Assembly (NCBI RefSeq): GCF_013032855.1
Contig: NZ_WQDA01000001.1
Location: 441,501 to 505,500 of the forward strand
Direction: 5' to 3'
Length of the DNA stretch: 64,000 nucleotides
DNA from: Ruegeria arenilitoris
GTDB lineage: Bacteria; Pseudomonadota; Alphaproteobacteria; Rhodobacterales; Rhodobacteraceae
Positions 9,391 to 19,514 of the stretch are shown in pieces. Numbering within the stretch: the stretch's first letter is position 1; every line of letters begins with the position of its first letter. The position numbers and the translations under genes were made by a program. The notes under the pieces are model-generated. The model searched no databases and had not been told where the DNA came from. It was given only the letters and a program-made list of their open reading frames with translations.

Positions 9391-10925
9391 GCGCTTTGAC
9401 CTTGGTTCCGGGGCTGGTCTCGCTGGCCCAACTGGCGGAGATCTACTGGAACGAAACGCCGGTGGTTCTGGATCAGGGCTGTCGCCCGGCTTTCGAGGCC
9501 GCCGCCGCCCGCATCGCCGAGGCCGCCGCCGGTGACCAGCCCGTCTATGGCGTGAATACCGGTTTCGGCAAGCTGGCCAGCCTAAAGATCGCGGCCAAGG
9601 ACACCTCGGCGCTGCAGCGCAACCTGATCCTCAGCCATTGCTGCGGGGTCGGCCCGGCGGTGCCGCGGCGGTTGGCGCGCCTGATGATGGCGCTCAAGCT
9701 GTTGTCCTTCGGGCGCGGCGCATCTGGGGTGCGGTGGGTGCTGGTGGACCTGCTGCAGCAGATGCTGGCCCGTGGCGTGACACCGGTGATCCCGGCGCAG
9801 GGCTCGGTGGGGGCCTCGGGTGATCTGGCGCCGCTGGCCCACATGACGGCGGTGATCATCGGCGAAGGCGAAGCCGAGCTGAACGGTACGGTCATGCCAG
9901 GCGCACAAGCCTTGAAAAAGGCCGGATTAGAGCCTGTTCAGCTGGGGCCGAAAGAGGGGCTGGCCTTCATCAACGGCACCCAGTTTTCGACGGCCTACGC
10001 CTTGGCGGGCCTGTTCGAGGGCTGGCGCGCGGCGCAGAATGCGCTCGTCGTTTCGGCCGTATCGACCGATGCCATCATGGGCTCCACCGCGCCGCTGCAG
10101 CCCGAGATCCATGCTCTGCGCGGCCATCGCGGCCAGATCGAGGCCGCCAGCGCCATGCGCGCCGTGCTGCAGGGGTCGGAAATCCGCGAAAGCCATCGCG
10201 AGGGCGACAGCCGTGTGCAGGACCCGTATTGCATCCGCTGCCAGCCGCAGGTCACCGGTGCCGCGATGGACGTGATCCGGCAGGCTGCCGCCACCCTGCA
10301 GACCGAGGCCAACGCGGCCACCGACAACCCGCTGGTGCTGTCCGATCCCGACATGATCGTCTCGGGCGGCAATTTTCATGCCGAACCGGTGGGGTTTGCC
10401 GCCGACATGATCGCGCTGGCCCTGTCCGAGATCGGCGCCATCGCGCAACGCCGGATCGCACTGATGGTGGATCCGACGCTCAGCTTCGATCTGCCGCCAT
10501 TCCTGACACCCGATCCGGGCTTGAATTCCGGATTCATGATCGCCGAGGTCACGACCGCCGCGCTGATGAGCGAAAACAAGCATCTGGCCAATCCGTGCGT
10601 CACCGACAGCACGCCCACCTCGGCCAACCAGGAAGATCACGTCTCGATGGCCGCCCATGGGGCGCGGCGTCTGACGCGCATGGTGAAAAACCTGAACCAT
10701 ATTCTGGGGATCGAACTGCTCTGCGCCGCCCAGGGCGTCGAGTTCCGCGCCCCGCTGGTCACCAGCGCGCCCTTGCAGCGGGTGATTGCGCGGCTGCGCG
10801 CCGATATCCCGCCTTTGGCGGAGGACCGGTACCTAGCCCCGGAGCTGGAGCAGGCCAAGGATCTTGTGGCCAGCGGCGCGATCCTCGAGGCGCTGGGCGT
10901 ACCGCTGCCGGAGGTGACGGCATGA
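9387..10925 (+). CDS. hutH: Histidine ammonia-lyase
   Basis: Removes ammonia from L-histidine to give urocanate, the first step of the pathway. The 512-residue protein has the Ala-Ser-Gly triad (A143-S144-G145 in [12 protein letters not shown]) that cyclises to the MIO electrophile, plus YGVNTGFG near 54-61, the FINGTQ motif and QDPYCIRC. The ATG at 9387 overlaps the hutI stop and follows GGAGGGGAGG, so translation is probably coupled. The frame is open upstream into hutI but the family N-terminus begins here. hutG starts on its stop codon. Confidence 0.96.
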   Translation: MSALTLVPGLVSLAQLAEIYWNETPVVLDQGCRPAFEAAAARIAEAAAGDQPVYGVNTGFGKLASLKIAAKDTSALQRNLILSHCCGVGPAVPRRLARLMMALKLLSFGRGASGVRWVLVDLLQQMLARGVTPVIPAQGSVGASGDLAPLAHMTAVIIGEGEAELNGTVMPGAQALKKAGLEPVQLGPKEGLAFINGTQFSTAYALAGLFEGWRAAQNALVVSAVSTDAIMGSTAPLQPEIHALRGHRGQIEAASAMRAVLQGSEIRESHREGDSRVQDPYCIRCQPQVTGAAMDVIRQAAATLQTEANAATDNPLVLSDPDMIVSGGNFHAEPVGFAADMIALALSEIGAIAQRRIALMVDPTLSFDLPPFLTPDPGLNSGFMIAEVTTAALMSENKHLANPCVTDSTPTSANQEDHVSMAAHGARRLTRMVKNLNHILGIELLCAAQGVEFRAPLVTSAPLQRVIARLRADIPPLAEDRYLAPELEQAKDLVASGAILEALGVPLPEVTA

Positions 10926-11737
10926 CCGTGGTCGAGGTGCAGCGGGGGCAGGGCCCGATCGTGCTGGGCCAACCGCATGGCGGAACCTTCGTGCCCGAGG
11001 AGATCCACGTGCGCCTGAACCAGACCGGTCGGGCGTTGGCCGACACGGATTGGCACATTAACAGGCTCTATAAGGGGCTTTTGGGCGATGCGACGGTGGT
11101 TCAGTCCCGCGTGCACCGCTATGTGATCGACGCCAATCGCGATCCGGCGGACGTGTCGCTCTATCCGGGGCAGAACACGACGACCCTGGTGCCTCTGACC
11201 GATTTCGACGGGCGCCCCATATGGCTGGAAGGTCAGAAGCCGTCGGAAGATGAAATCGAGGAGAGGCGCGAGAAGTTCCACGCCCCCTACCACGCCGCGT
11301 TGCAGGAAGAACTGGAGCGGGTGCGGGCCAGGCATGGCGTGGCGATCCTGTTCGACTGCCACTCGATCCGGTCGCGGATCCCCTTCCTGTTCGACGGAGA
11401 ACTGCCGGTGTTCAACACGGGCACCAATGACGGCACCACCTGTGCGCCCGAGGTCGCGCAGGCGGTGGATGCCGTGGCCCAGGCGTCGGGCTGTACCGCG
11501 GTGCTGAACGGCCGGTTCAAAGGCGGCTGGACCACCCGGTACTATGGCCGCCCGGACAAGGGCATACATGCGATCCAGATGGAGATCGCCCAACGCGCCT
11601 ATATGGACGAGACCCCGCCCTGGACCTGGCGCGCGGACCGGGCTGAACGCCTGCGCCCGCACCTGCAAGAGATGCTTGACCGCCTGCGTGTCCTGGCCCT
11701 GTCCGGCGCGCTGGCCGAAAAAGGAGCCCCGAAATGA
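10922..11737 (+). CDS. hutG: N-formylglutamate deformylase
   Basis: Hydrolyses N-formyl-L-glutamate to glutamate and formate, the last step of the route that passes through HutF. The 271-residue protein belongs to the N-formylglutamate amidohydrolase family, with [10 protein letters not shown] near the N-terminus, [27 protein letters not shown] (metal-binding DCH) and [14 protein letters not shown]. It is not the arginase-like HutG of enterics and Bacillus. Starts and stops overlap both neighbours by 4 bases (ATGA), so it is translationally coupled within hutIHGU. Confidence 0.93.
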   Translation: MTVVEVQRGQGPIVLGQPHGGTFVPEEIHVRLNQTGRALADTDWHINRLYKGLLGDATVVQSRVHRYVIDANRDPADVSLYPGQNTTTLVPLTDFDGRPIWLEGQKPSEDEIEERREKFHAPYHAALQEELERVRARHGVAILFDCHSIRSRIPFLFDGELPVFNTGTNDGTTCAPEVAQAVDAVAQASGCTAVLNGRFKGGWTTRYYGRPDKGIHAIQMEIAQRAYMDETPPWTWRADRAERLRPHLQEMLDRLRVLALSGALAEKGAPK

Positions 11738-13416
11738 GTGACCCGCGCAAGAACACCCGAGACGTCTTTCCGCCGACCGGGCCGGACCTGAATGCCAAAA
11801 GCTGGTTGACCGAGGCCCCGTTGCGGATGCTGATGAACAACCTGCACCCCGACGTGGCCGAAAACCCGCACGAATTGGTGGTCTATGGCGGCATCGGCCG
11901 TGCGGCGCGGACCTGGAAGGATTTCGACACTATTGTGGCCAGTTTGAAGGATCTCGAGTCCGACGAAACCCTGATCGTGCAGTCCGGCAAGCCGGTGGCG
12001 ATCATCCGCACGCACAAGGACGCGCCGCGGGTGCTGATCGCCAATTCCAACCTCGTGCCGCACTGGGCCACATGGGACCATTTCAACGAATTGGATCGGA
12101 AGGGCCTGATGATGTACGGCCAGATGACGGCCGGGTCGTGGATCTACATCGGCACGCAGGGCATCGTTCAGGGCACCTATGAAACCTTCGCCGAGGCCGG
12201 GCGCCAGCACTATGGTGGTGACCTGACCGGGCGATGGATCCTGACCGGTGGGCTGGGCGGCATGGGCGGAGCTCAGCCCCTGGCGGCAGTCTTCGCCGGG
12301 GCCTGCTGTCTGGCGGTGGAATGCAATCCTGACAGCATCGATTTTCGCCTGCGCACCAAATACCTGGATGAAAAGGCCGAAACGCTGGACGAGGCGCTCG
12401 CCATGATCGACCGCTGGACCAAGGCGGGCGAGGCGAAGTCCGTGGGTCTGCTGGGCAATGCGGCCGAGATCTTTCCCGAGATCTACCGCCGCATGGCCGC
12501 CGGTGGGATGCGCCCCGACATCGTAACCGACCAGACCAGCGCCCATGATCCGATCAACGGGTATCTGCCCTTGGGCTGGACCTTGGCGCAATGGCGCGAA
12601 AAGCGGGAAACAGACCCTAAAGCAGTGGAAAAGGCCGCACGCGCCTCGATGAAGCAGCATGTCGCGGCGATGGTCGATTTCTGGAACGTGGGCGTGCCGA
12701 CGCTGGACTATGGCAACAACATACGGCAGGTGGCGCAGGACGAGGGGCTTGAGAACGCCTTTGCCTTTCCCGGTTTCGTCCCGGCCTATATCCGCCCGCT
12801 GTTCTGCCGTGGCATCGGCCCGTTCCGCTGGTGCGCGCTGTCGGGCGACCCCGAAGATATCTACAAGACCGACGCCAAGATGAAGGAGTTGTTCCCCGAG
12901 AACGAGCATCTTCATCGCTGGCTGGACATGGCCCGTGACCGGATCGCGTTTCAGGGCCTGCCCGCGCGGATCTGCTGGATCGGGCTGAGCGACCGGCACC
13001 GCGCGGGTCTGGCCTTCAACGAGATGGTCGCGAACGGAGAACTGAGCGCTCCGGTCGTCATCGGACGGGATCATCTGGACAGCGGCTCGGTCGCCAGCCC
13101 CAACCGCGAGACCGAGGCGATGCTGGATGGGTCCGACGCCGTGTCGGACTGGCCGCTGCTGAACGCGTTGATCAACACCGCCAGCGGCGCTACCTGGGTG
13201 TCGTTGCATCACGGCGGCGGGGTCGGCATGGGCTTCAGCCAGCATGCGGGCGTGGTGATCTGCGCCGACGGCACCGAGGACGCCGCGCGGCGGCTGGAGC
13301 GGGTGTTGTGGAACGACCCGGCCTCGGGCGTGTGGCGTCATGCGGATGCGGGGTATGACATCGCCAAGGACTGCGCCCGCGAACACGGGCTGCGCCTGCC
13401 GGGCATTCTGGGCTAG
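11734..13416 (+). CDS. hutU: Urocanate hydratase
   Basis: Adds water to urocanate to form imidazolonepropionate, the second step of histidine catabolism, with NAD+ as an electrophilic cofactor. The 560-residue length is standard. Visible signatures are the glycine-rich NAD-binding [14 protein letters not shown], the Cys-containing [13 protein letters not shown] region, [19 protein letters not shown] and the C-terminal [17 protein letters not shown]. It is the last gene of the hutIHGU operon, overlapping hutG by 4 bases. No clear terminator follows; serB begins 72 bases later. Confidence 0.96.
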   Translation: MSDPRKNTRDVFPPTGPDLNAKSWLTEAPLRMLMNNLHPDVAENPHELVVYGGIGRAARTWKDFDTIVASLKDLESDETLIVQSGKPVAIIRTHKDAPRVLIANSNLVPHWATWDHFNELDRKGLMMYGQMTAGSWIYIGTQGIVQGTYETFAEAGRQHYGGDLTGRWILTGGLGGMGGAQPLAAVFAGACCLAVECNPDSIDFRLRTKYLDEKAETLDEALAMIDRWTKAGEAKSVGLLGNAAEIFPEIYRRMAAGGMRPDIVTDQTSAHDPINGYLPLGWTLAQWREKRETDPKAVEKAARASMKQHVAAMVDFWNVGVPTLDYGNNIRQVAQDEGLENAFAFPGFVPAYIRPLFCRGIGPFRWCALSGDPEDIYKTDAKMKELFPENEHLHRWLDMARDRIAFQGLPARICWIGLSDRHRAGLAFNEMVANGELSAPVVIGRDHLDSGSVASPNRETEAMLDGSDAVSDWPLLNALINTASGATWVSLHHGGGVGMGFSQHAGVVICADGTEDAARRLERVLWNDPASGVWRHADAGYDIAKDCAREHGLRLPGILG

Positions 13417-13488
13417 CGGCGCGGAATTGGCCTCTGGCGGAAATGCTGCACCTGCGATATGCGCAGGGCAGGCTGCCGGAGGATCAAG

Positions 13489-14367
13489 ATGTACGTTGCC
13501 ACCCTGTTGACCAACCCCAAGACGCCGTCGCTGGACGGGGCGCTGATCGACTCGCTGCGCAATGCCTGGGGCGGGGGCGACATCCAGTGGCTGAGCCCCG
13601 ACGAGGCGGCCGAATTTGCCTTGCCGGGGGTTCCGGCCAACCGCTGGGATGTCTGGGCCGACCTGCAGAAACTGTGCGTCGATCTGGTGGTGCAGCCGGC
13701 CGAGGGCCGCCGCAAGAAGATGCTGCTGGCCGATATGGACAGCACGATGATCCAGCAGGAATGCATCGACGAACTGGCCGACGAGGCCGGGGTAGGCGAG
13801 CGGGTCAAGGACATCACCGCCCGCGCCATGAATGGCGAGCTGGATTTCGAAGGCGCGCTGACCGAGCGGGTGGGCCTGCTGAAGGGGCTGGACGTGTCGG
13901 TGATCGACCGGGTGCTGAACCAGCGCATCACCCTGATGCCGGGCGGCCGCGAACTGGTGGCGACGATGCGGGCCAATGGTGGCTATGCCGCGCTGGTCTC
14001 GGGCGGGTTCACGGCGTTCACGGCCCGCGTGGCCGAGCTGCTGGGTTTTGACGAGAACCGCGCCAACACGCTACTGGCGGAGGACGGCAAGATGACCGGT
14101 GACGTGCAGCGCCCGATCCTGGGCCGTCAGGCCAAGGTCGAGGCGCTGGAGCAGATATCGGCCCGGCTGGGTATTTCCGAGGCCGAAGTGATCGCCGTGG
14201 GCGACGGGGCGAATGACCTGGGCATGCTGGAGCGCGCCGGAACAGGCGTGGCCCTGCACGCCAAGCCCTCGGTCGCCGCGCAATGCGACGTGCGCATCAA
14301 CCATGGCGACCTGACCGCGCTGCTGTACCTGCAGGGATATGCCCGATCGGACTTTGCGCGGGGCTGA
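13489..14367 (+). CDS. serB: Phosphoserine phosphatase
   Basis: Hydrolyses phosphoserine to serine, completing the pathway begun by serC-serA about 10 kb upstream. The 292-residue protein has an ACT-like N-terminal part and a HAD phosphatase domain: DMDSTM with nucleophile D82 and acid D84, an SGGFTAFT segment supplying the motif II serine, a lysine in RQAKVEAL, and GDGANDLGML with the late acidic residues. The ATG at 13489 follows GGAGGATC and gives the usual MYVATLLTNP start; an upstream in-frame ATG at 13459 lacks a good ribosome site. Separation of serB from serCA is ordinary in this group. Confidence 0.93.
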   Translation: MYVATLLTNPKTPSLDGALIDSLRNAWGGGDIQWLSPDEAAEFALPGVPANRWDVWADLQKLCVDLVVQPAEGRRKKMLLADMDSTMIQQECIDELADEAGVGERVKDITARAMNGELDFEGALTERVGLLKGLDVSVIDRVLNQRITLMPGGRELVATMRANGGYAALVSGGFTAFTARVAELLGFDENRANTLLAEDGKMTGDVQRPILGRQAKVEALEQISARLGISEAEVIAVGDGANDLGMLERAGTGVALHAKPSVAAQCDVRINHGDLTALLYLQGYARSDFARG

Positions 14368-14392
14368 TCCGACGGTTTCGGGTTCCCATTGT

Positions 14393-14408
14393 TTAACATT
14401 CGTGTTAA
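14393..14408. promoter_or_regulatory. Inverted repeat before the arsR-type gene, candidate operator
   Basis: A 6-4-6 inverted repeat, TTAACA - TTCG - TGTTAA, ends 9 bases before the ATG of the ArsR-type regulator at 14418. ArsR-family repressors usually bind inverted repeats that overlap their own promoter. No separate -35/-10 pair could be fixed with confidence. Confidence 0.4.
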
Positions 14409-14417
14409 TCAATAGCT

Positions 14418-14747
14418 ATGAACACGCTGCTCGATGCCTTTTCGGCCCTGTCCGACCCGACCCGATTCACGATCGTTGAACAACTGATGGATCACGGCGA
14501 ACTGCCTGCCGGAGACCTAGCCCAGGGCAAGGGCATGTCCGGCGCGGCCATTTCCCGGCACCTGAAGGTGCTGCGGCAGGCCGGGCTGGTGAACCAGCGC
14601 GTGAACGGCACCCAGCGCATCTATTCGATCCGCCCCGAGGGGCTGCGGGCGATTGCCGAATGGACCATCTCGAAACGACAGTTCTGGGAGGCCAGCCTGG
14701 ACCGCCTGGGCGACATTCTGCAGGAGGACTCCTCATGGCCGACCTGA
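14418..14747 (+). CDS. ArsR-family transcriptional regulator
   Basis: A 109-residue winged-helix protein. It opens with LLDAFSALSDPTRFTIVEQL, the typical ArsR helix, and has a recognition helix around GAAISRHLKVLRQAGLVNQ. No cysteine pair or metal-box is visible, so it is not a classical arsenic or metal sensor. It belongs to the group paired with SRPBCC/AHSA1 proteins. Its 3' end overlaps the downstream SRPBCC gene by 13 bases, which supports a functional pair. The inverted repeat at 14393-14408 may be its own operator. Confidence 0.85.
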   Translation: MNTLLDAFSALSDPTRFTIVEQLMDHGELPAGDLAQGKGMSGAAISRHLKVLRQAGLVNQRVNGTQRIYSIRPEGLRAIAEWTISKRQFWEASLDRLGDILQEDSSWPT

Positions 14748-15172
14748 AGTTGGTGCGCGACTTTCCGGTCAGCGCCGAAACCCTGTTCGCCTGGATCAGC
14801 GACGGAACCAGATTGTTGCAGTGGTGGGGGCCCGAAGGGGTCGAGGTGCCGGAGCACGATCTGGATTTCTCGCGCCTAGGTCCGTGGTATTCGGTCATGG
14901 TCAATCGCGAGGGGCAGCGTTTCAAGGTGTCCGGGCATGTGACCCATGTGGACCCACCGAACTCGGTCGGGTTCACCTGGGGCTGGCATGACGACCAGGA
15001 CCAGCGCGGCGCCGAGAGCCATGTGAAGCTGGCGGTCGAGCCGACCGACACCGGAGCGCGCCTGATCCTGGATCACCGCGATCTGGGCGATGACGACGTC
15101 TCGGCCAATCATGAAAGCGGCTGGACTTCGTCGCTGCGCAAGCTGGAAGCCCGGCTTGCCAACCCCGTCTGA
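14735..15172 (+). CDS. SRPBCC (AHSA1-like) domain protein
   Basis: A 145-residue single-domain protein of the START/SRPBCC superfamily: VRDFPVSAETLFAWISDG at the N-terminus, the LQWWGPEGVEVPEHDLD strand, GFTWGWHD and a closing amphipathic helix. These proteins form a hydrophobic cavity; the AHSA1 group is named after the Hsp90 activator Aha1, but most bacterial members have no assigned ligand. The start at ATG 14735 follows CAGGAGGA inside the end of the arsR-type gene, so expression is coupled. Pairing with an ArsR regulator and a YCII-like protein is common and suggests stress- or ligand-linked control, with the ligand unknown. Confidence 0.8.
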   Translation: MADLKLVRDFPVSAETLFAWISDGTRLLQWWGPEGVEVPEHDLDFSRLGPWYSVMVNREGQRFKVSGHVTHVDPPNSVGFTWGWHDDQDQRGAESHVKLAVEPTDTGARLILDHRDLGDDDVSANHESGWTSSLRKLEARLANPV

Positions 15173-15191
15173 CCAAAAGGGAGACCAGAAA

Positions 15192-15512
15192 ATGCCTCAG
15201 TACCTGTTTGTCTATCACGGCGGCACCACGCCGACCGACCCGGCCGAGATCGAAGCCACCATGGCCGCCTGGGGCGCGTGGTTCCAGAACATGGGGCCGG
15301 CGCTGGAAATCCCCGGCAACCCGGTGGGTCAGTCCCATACCGTCAGCGCCGATGGCGTGGCCGACAATGGCGGGCCGAACCCGGCCTCGGGCTTTACCGT
15401 CGTCAAGGCCGACAGCATCGAAGCCGCCACCGAGATGGCCAAGGGCTGCCCCATGGTGGTCAACGGCTCGGGCTCGGTCGAGGTGGCCGAGATCCACGAG
15501 ATCGAGATGTGA
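15192..15512 (+). CDS. YCII-like / DGPF-domain small protein
   Basis: A 106-residue protein starting MPQYLFVYHGG, with a middle AWGAWFQNMG helix and the pattern TVVKADSIEAATEMAKGCP. It resembles the YCII-related ferredoxin-like fold, in which one His-Asp pair may be catalytic. The start follows AAGGGAG, 19 bases after the SRPBCC gene, so it is probably the third member of the arsR operon. Function is unassigned; homologues are often next to extracytoplasmic sigma factors or ArsR-SRPBCC pairs. Confidence 0.7.
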   Translation: MPQYLFVYHGGTTPTDPAEIEATMAAWGAWFQNMGPALEIPGNPVGQSHTVSADGVADNGGPNPASGFTVVKADSIEAATEMAKGCPMVVNGSGSVEVAEIHEIEM

Positions 15513-15515
15513 CCC

Positions 15516-16514
15516 TCAGCCGGGGAAACCCGGTGCGGGGCGGATCACGCCGCATTCCAGCCCGCGGCGGCTGTATTGCGTGGCGTTCATGAATTTGCGC
15601 GTGGCCGGGTGATCGGCCTCGAGCACGCCGAGGCTGACGAGAATGGCGGCGATGGCACACTCGCTGGCGCGGGTGGCGCCATCGGTGATCTTCAGCGCCA
15701 CGCCCATCTTCTTTTCCGGGATGATCGCGACGAACACGGCCTCGGCCCCGGTCTTGATCGCGGCACGGCCGTTCATCGCCCGCATCATTTCGGTGCAGGC
15801 GCGGGTTTCGCCGGCCACCAGCTCGGGGTGGGCGACCATCGCCCGGGTCAATTGCAACGCTGCGTCGCTGGCCCGGTCCGACCGGTCGCCGGCCGAGGCA
15901 AACCACGCCATCGATCGCGCCAGCCCCACCAGTGAAGTAGCGAAATTGGGCGCCGAGCAGCCGTCAATCCCGTAGCACGGGCTGTCCTCGCCCGTTGTCT
16001 CTTCGAAGGCCGACAGGCAGGCCTGCTGCACGGGGTGGTCGATCTCGATATACTCGGGGCCTGCGCCCATGTGCTGGGCCAGGGTCAGGAACCCGCAATG
16101 CTTGCCCGAACAGTTGTTGTGGATCTGGCAGGGCGTGTCATCGGCCAGGATCAGGCCGTCGCGCGCGGCCATGTCGGCCGGCTCCTGCGGGCCGCAGCGC
16201 AGATCGGGCTCGGACAGGCCCAGGTGATCCAGCCAGGCGGTCACGCGCTCGGTATGGATCGCCGCGCCGTTGTGCGAGGCGCAGGCCAGCGCCAGATGCT
16301 CGGAGCCCAGCCCGTATTTGGCCGCCGCGCCCGAGGTGATCAGCGGCAGCGCTTGGATCATCTTGGCCGACGACCGCGGATAGATCACCGCGTTCGGATC
16401 GCCCCAGCTGCGCACGATCTGACCGCTGTCGTCGCAGATCACCGCATGGCCCAGATGAAGGCTCTCCAACAGCGGTCCGCGCCACAGTTCGGTCATCGGT
16501 ACTGGCTGCGTCAT
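15516..16514 (-). CDS. Asparaginase, L-asparaginase II family
   Basis: A 332-residue protein of the rhizobial-type asparaginase family, which hydrolyses L-asparagine to aspartate and ammonia and is unrelated to E. coli AnsA/AnsB. Typical segments are VYPRSSAKMIQALPL-like (here IYPRSSAKMIQALPL), CASHNG with its conserved Ser, HNNCSGKHCGFL with the SGKH motif, and GIDGCSAPNF. The start is the ATG at 16512-16514 (MTQPVPMTELW), preceded by GGAGGGAC on the minus strand. It converges with the YCII-like gene, with stops 3 bases apart. The context is nitrogen scavenging, but no transporter is adjacent. Confidence 0.85.
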   Translation of the reverse strand: MTQPVPMTELWRGPLLESLHLGHAVICDDSGQIVRSWGDPNAVIYPRSSAKMIQALPLITSGAAAKYGLGSEHLALACASHNGAAIHTERVTAWLDHLGLSEPDLRCGPQEPADMAARDGLILADDTPCQIHNNCSGKHCGFLTLAQHMGAGPEYIEIDHPVQQACLSAFEETTGEDSPCYGIDGCSAPNFATSLVGLARSMAWFASAGDRSDRASDAALQLTRAMVAHPELVAGETRACTEMMRAMNGRAAIKTGAEAVFVAIIPEKKMGVALKITDGATRASECAIAAILVSLGVLEADHPATRKFMNATQYSRRGLECGVIRPAPGFPG

Positions 16515-16693
16515 GTCGTCCCTCCGGAATGTGCGCAAAATTCTGCCAATCGCCCTTTCGCCTGTGGCGAAACCTGCGTTAGTGTGTGTATGTCGGCAAT
16601 CATCCGGATGCGCAACTGCAACAGACGGACCGTCAGGGTTCGCGGCCTTCCGGGATGGAGTTGAGGTGTGGGTCGAGCCAGGAGGCTGAACGA

Positions 16694-17227
16694 ATGAAAA
16701 CAATGCTCGCCCGCGTATGCGCGGGCCTTTGTGTGGCAGGGATGGCCACGACAGCGATCGCCCAGCAGGCGACCAGTACGAACCGTGTGTCCGCTCAGAC
16801 TGATTGGAGCGTGTTCGTCGAAGACGATCCGACCGAGTGCTGGAGCGTATCCGCCCCCAAGGAGACCGTGAATACCCGCGGTGGCCGTGTGGTATCGGTG
16901 CGTCGCAGCGACATTTTGCTGTTCGTGTTCTATCGCCCCAACGCCGAGGTCAAAGGTCAGGTGACATTCACCGGAGGCTACCCATTCGCCCCCGGGTCCA
17001 CGGTGAACCTGGAAATCGACGGGTCCGAGTTCGAACTGTTCACCGAGGGCGAGTGGGCGTGGCCCGCCAGCGCCGCGGATGATGCCAAGATCGTCACGGC
17101 GATGAAGCGCGGGACCGAGGCCGTGTTGACCGCACGGTCCGAACGCGGCACCCAGACCAAGGACACGTTCTCGTTGCTGGGCTTTACCGCAGCCATCGAA
17201 GACGCCGAGAAGCGCTGCACCAAATAA
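16694..17227 (+). CDS. Invasion-associated locus B (IalB)-family exported protein
   Basis: A 177-residue protein with a signal peptide (1-23, ending near TAIAQQ) and an IalB-like domain: WSVFVEDDPTECWSVSAP, a central FVFYRPNAEVKGQVTF strand, GSTVNLEIDGSEFELF, and a C-terminal cysteine (C174). In this fold the two cysteines (about C53 and C174) probably form a disulfide. Bartonella IalB aids erythrocyte invasion, but the family is widespread in free-living alphaproteobacteria and its role there is unknown. The start at 16694 follows AGGAGGCTGAACG. A strong terminator follows at 17253. Confidence 0.8.
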   Translation: MKTMLARVCAGLCVAGMATTAIAQQATSTNRVSAQTDWSVFVEDDPTECWSVSAPKETVNTRGGRVVSVRRSDILLFVFYRPNAEVKGQVTFTGGYPFAPGSTVNLEIDGSEFELFTEGEWAWPASAADDAKIVTAMKRGTEAVLTARSERGTQTKDTFSLLGFTAAIEDAEKRCTK

Positions 17228-17252
17228 CTGCCCAACCCGTCCAGATCTCATG

Positions 17253-17283
17253 CCCCGCCAAAATGGCGGGGTTTTGCGTTTTT
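17253..17283 (+). terminator. Intrinsic terminator after the IalB-family gene
   Basis: A perfect 7-bp GC stem (17253-17259 with 17265-17271), loop AAAAT, followed by TTTTGCGTTTTT. It is a clear rho-independent terminator 25 bases after the stop codon. Confidence 0.85.
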
Positions 17284-17388
17284 GCGCATCCGTTTACGCA
17301 ACGTCGGCACCAAAACTTGATCCGCATCAAGGCTGATGGATTCGATTTCTGAACCAATCGGTTCAGACAACAAAGAAGGAGTCCAGAC

Positions 17389-17556
17389 ATGTCGACCAAA
17401 CCCCTTATTGCGGTTCTGATTGTTGCAGCGGCAACTCTGAGCGCGTGCGAGAAATCCACCGAAACCTATCCGGTCACGGGCGAGCAATGCGGCCCGAATG
17501 ATCCGGTCAAGACACTGGATGCCGAGGACTGCTACATCCCGCCAGCCGGGGTGTGA
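17389..17556 (+). CDS. Small lipoprotein, 55 residues
   Basis: A short gene with ATG at 17389 and TGA at 17554-17556, preceded by AAGAAGGAG 7 bases upstream. The product has a basic start, a hydrophobic stretch (IAVLIVAAATL) and the lipobox LSAC with acylation site C20. The mature part is about 36 residues and carries two further cysteines (positions 34 and 48) in a proline-rich, acidic chain ending CYIPPAGV. It is probably anchored in the outer membrane, since the residue after the Cys is Glu rather than Asp. It is single-standing between two terminator-like regions. I do not recognise the family. Confidence 0.75.
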   Translation: MSTKPLIAVLIVAAATLSACEKSTETYPVTGEQCGPNDPVKTLDAEDCYIPPAGV

Positions 17557-17643
17557 TCGCTCGCTGCACCTAAAACGTGCCCAAGCCTGACCACTGTGCT
17601 AAGCTCTGTCTGAAACCATGGGTAGACAGGCGAGGAGACGGAC

Positions 17644-18021
17644 ATGCGTTGGGTTTGGGCAGCAATTCTTCTTCCGGTATCGGCATTTGCAGACCCGGCG
17701 CTGGAATGTACCGATGCCGGATCTCAGGTCGAGATCGGGACATGCGTCGGTCGGGCCGAGACCAATGTCGAGGCCGCTTTGGTCGCGGCGTTTGGGTTCG
17801 CAGTCGATGCGGCGAAGGAACTGGACGAAGTGACGGGTCGGGCTGTTGCCTTGCCAGCGCTTGAAACTTCTCAAGAGGCCTGGAAGACTTATCGCGATGC
17901 GCAGTGCGAAGCAGTTGGCGCGTCTTTTGGTGGTGGATCAGGAACGGGCATTGCGATCACCTCGTGCCGGGTCGAGTTGGGGCGGGCCCGTGTCACCGAA
18001 CTGTTGCGGCTCCTCGACTGA
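17644..18021 (+). CDS. LprI/DUF1311-like exported protein
   Basis: A 125-residue protein with a short signal peptide (cut near AFA-DP, residues 14-16) and the DUF1311 (lysozyme inhibitor LprI) pattern: an N-terminal Cys, C34, the [14 protein letters not shown] block (about 86-99) and a late Cys in [16 protein letters not shown]. Four cysteines probably form two disulfides in the periplasm. LprI of Mycobacterium inhibits lysozyme; most homologues are uncharacterised. It ends 89 bases before rlmN and is likely a separate unit. Confidence 0.75.
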   Translation: MRWVWAAILLPVSAFADPALECTDAGSQVEIGTCVGRAETNVEAALVAAFGFAVDAAKELDEVTGRAVALPALETSQEAWKTYRDAQCEAVGASFGGGSGTGIAITSCRVELGRARVTELLRLLD

Positions 18022-18110
18022 CGTCCGGACAGGTTCTCACGAATCCTTTTGATCTTTGCCGGCGTTCCTATATAGAGGCGCATCCCAAGCCAGAACGCCC
18101 GAGAACCGCC

Positions 18111-19298
<1,188 letters not shown>

Positions 19299-19303
19299 TC
19301 CGA

Positions 19304-19323
19304 TGCCCGCGGGTTCGCGGGCA
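19304..19323 (+). terminator. Weak hairpin terminator after rlmN
   Basis: An 8-bp perfect stem (19304-19311 with 19316-19323) with the 4-base loop GGTT, 5 bases after the rlmN stop. Only AATGGTCTGTAATT follows, so the T-tract is poor and termination may need Rho. Confidence 0.4.
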
Positions 19324-19514
19324 AATGGTCTGTAATTCTACGGCTGAATTTGGTAGTCTTGAGGCATGAGAGGTGCGCGGTTGCGCGCACGTAAAATCTG
19401 CGCACAAGACGGTGAGTTGGACAGTCCGGTTCTGGTGCGTTTCGTCCAGTCCGCTCATATTTGTCGGGGAAATCTGCGGAATTCAGGCAAGCCTTGAACA
19501 GGGTGGGCCAATAC

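Noticed and set aside
11599-13386. Minus-strand frame opposite hutU
   Set aside because: Antisense shadow of the urocanate hydratase gene with no motif of its own.
14393-14408. TTAA-N-TTAA pair before the ArsR gene as a CtrA box
   Set aside because: The spacing between the TTAA half-sites is 8 bases, not 7, and the sequence is better explained as a 6-4-6 inverted repeat.
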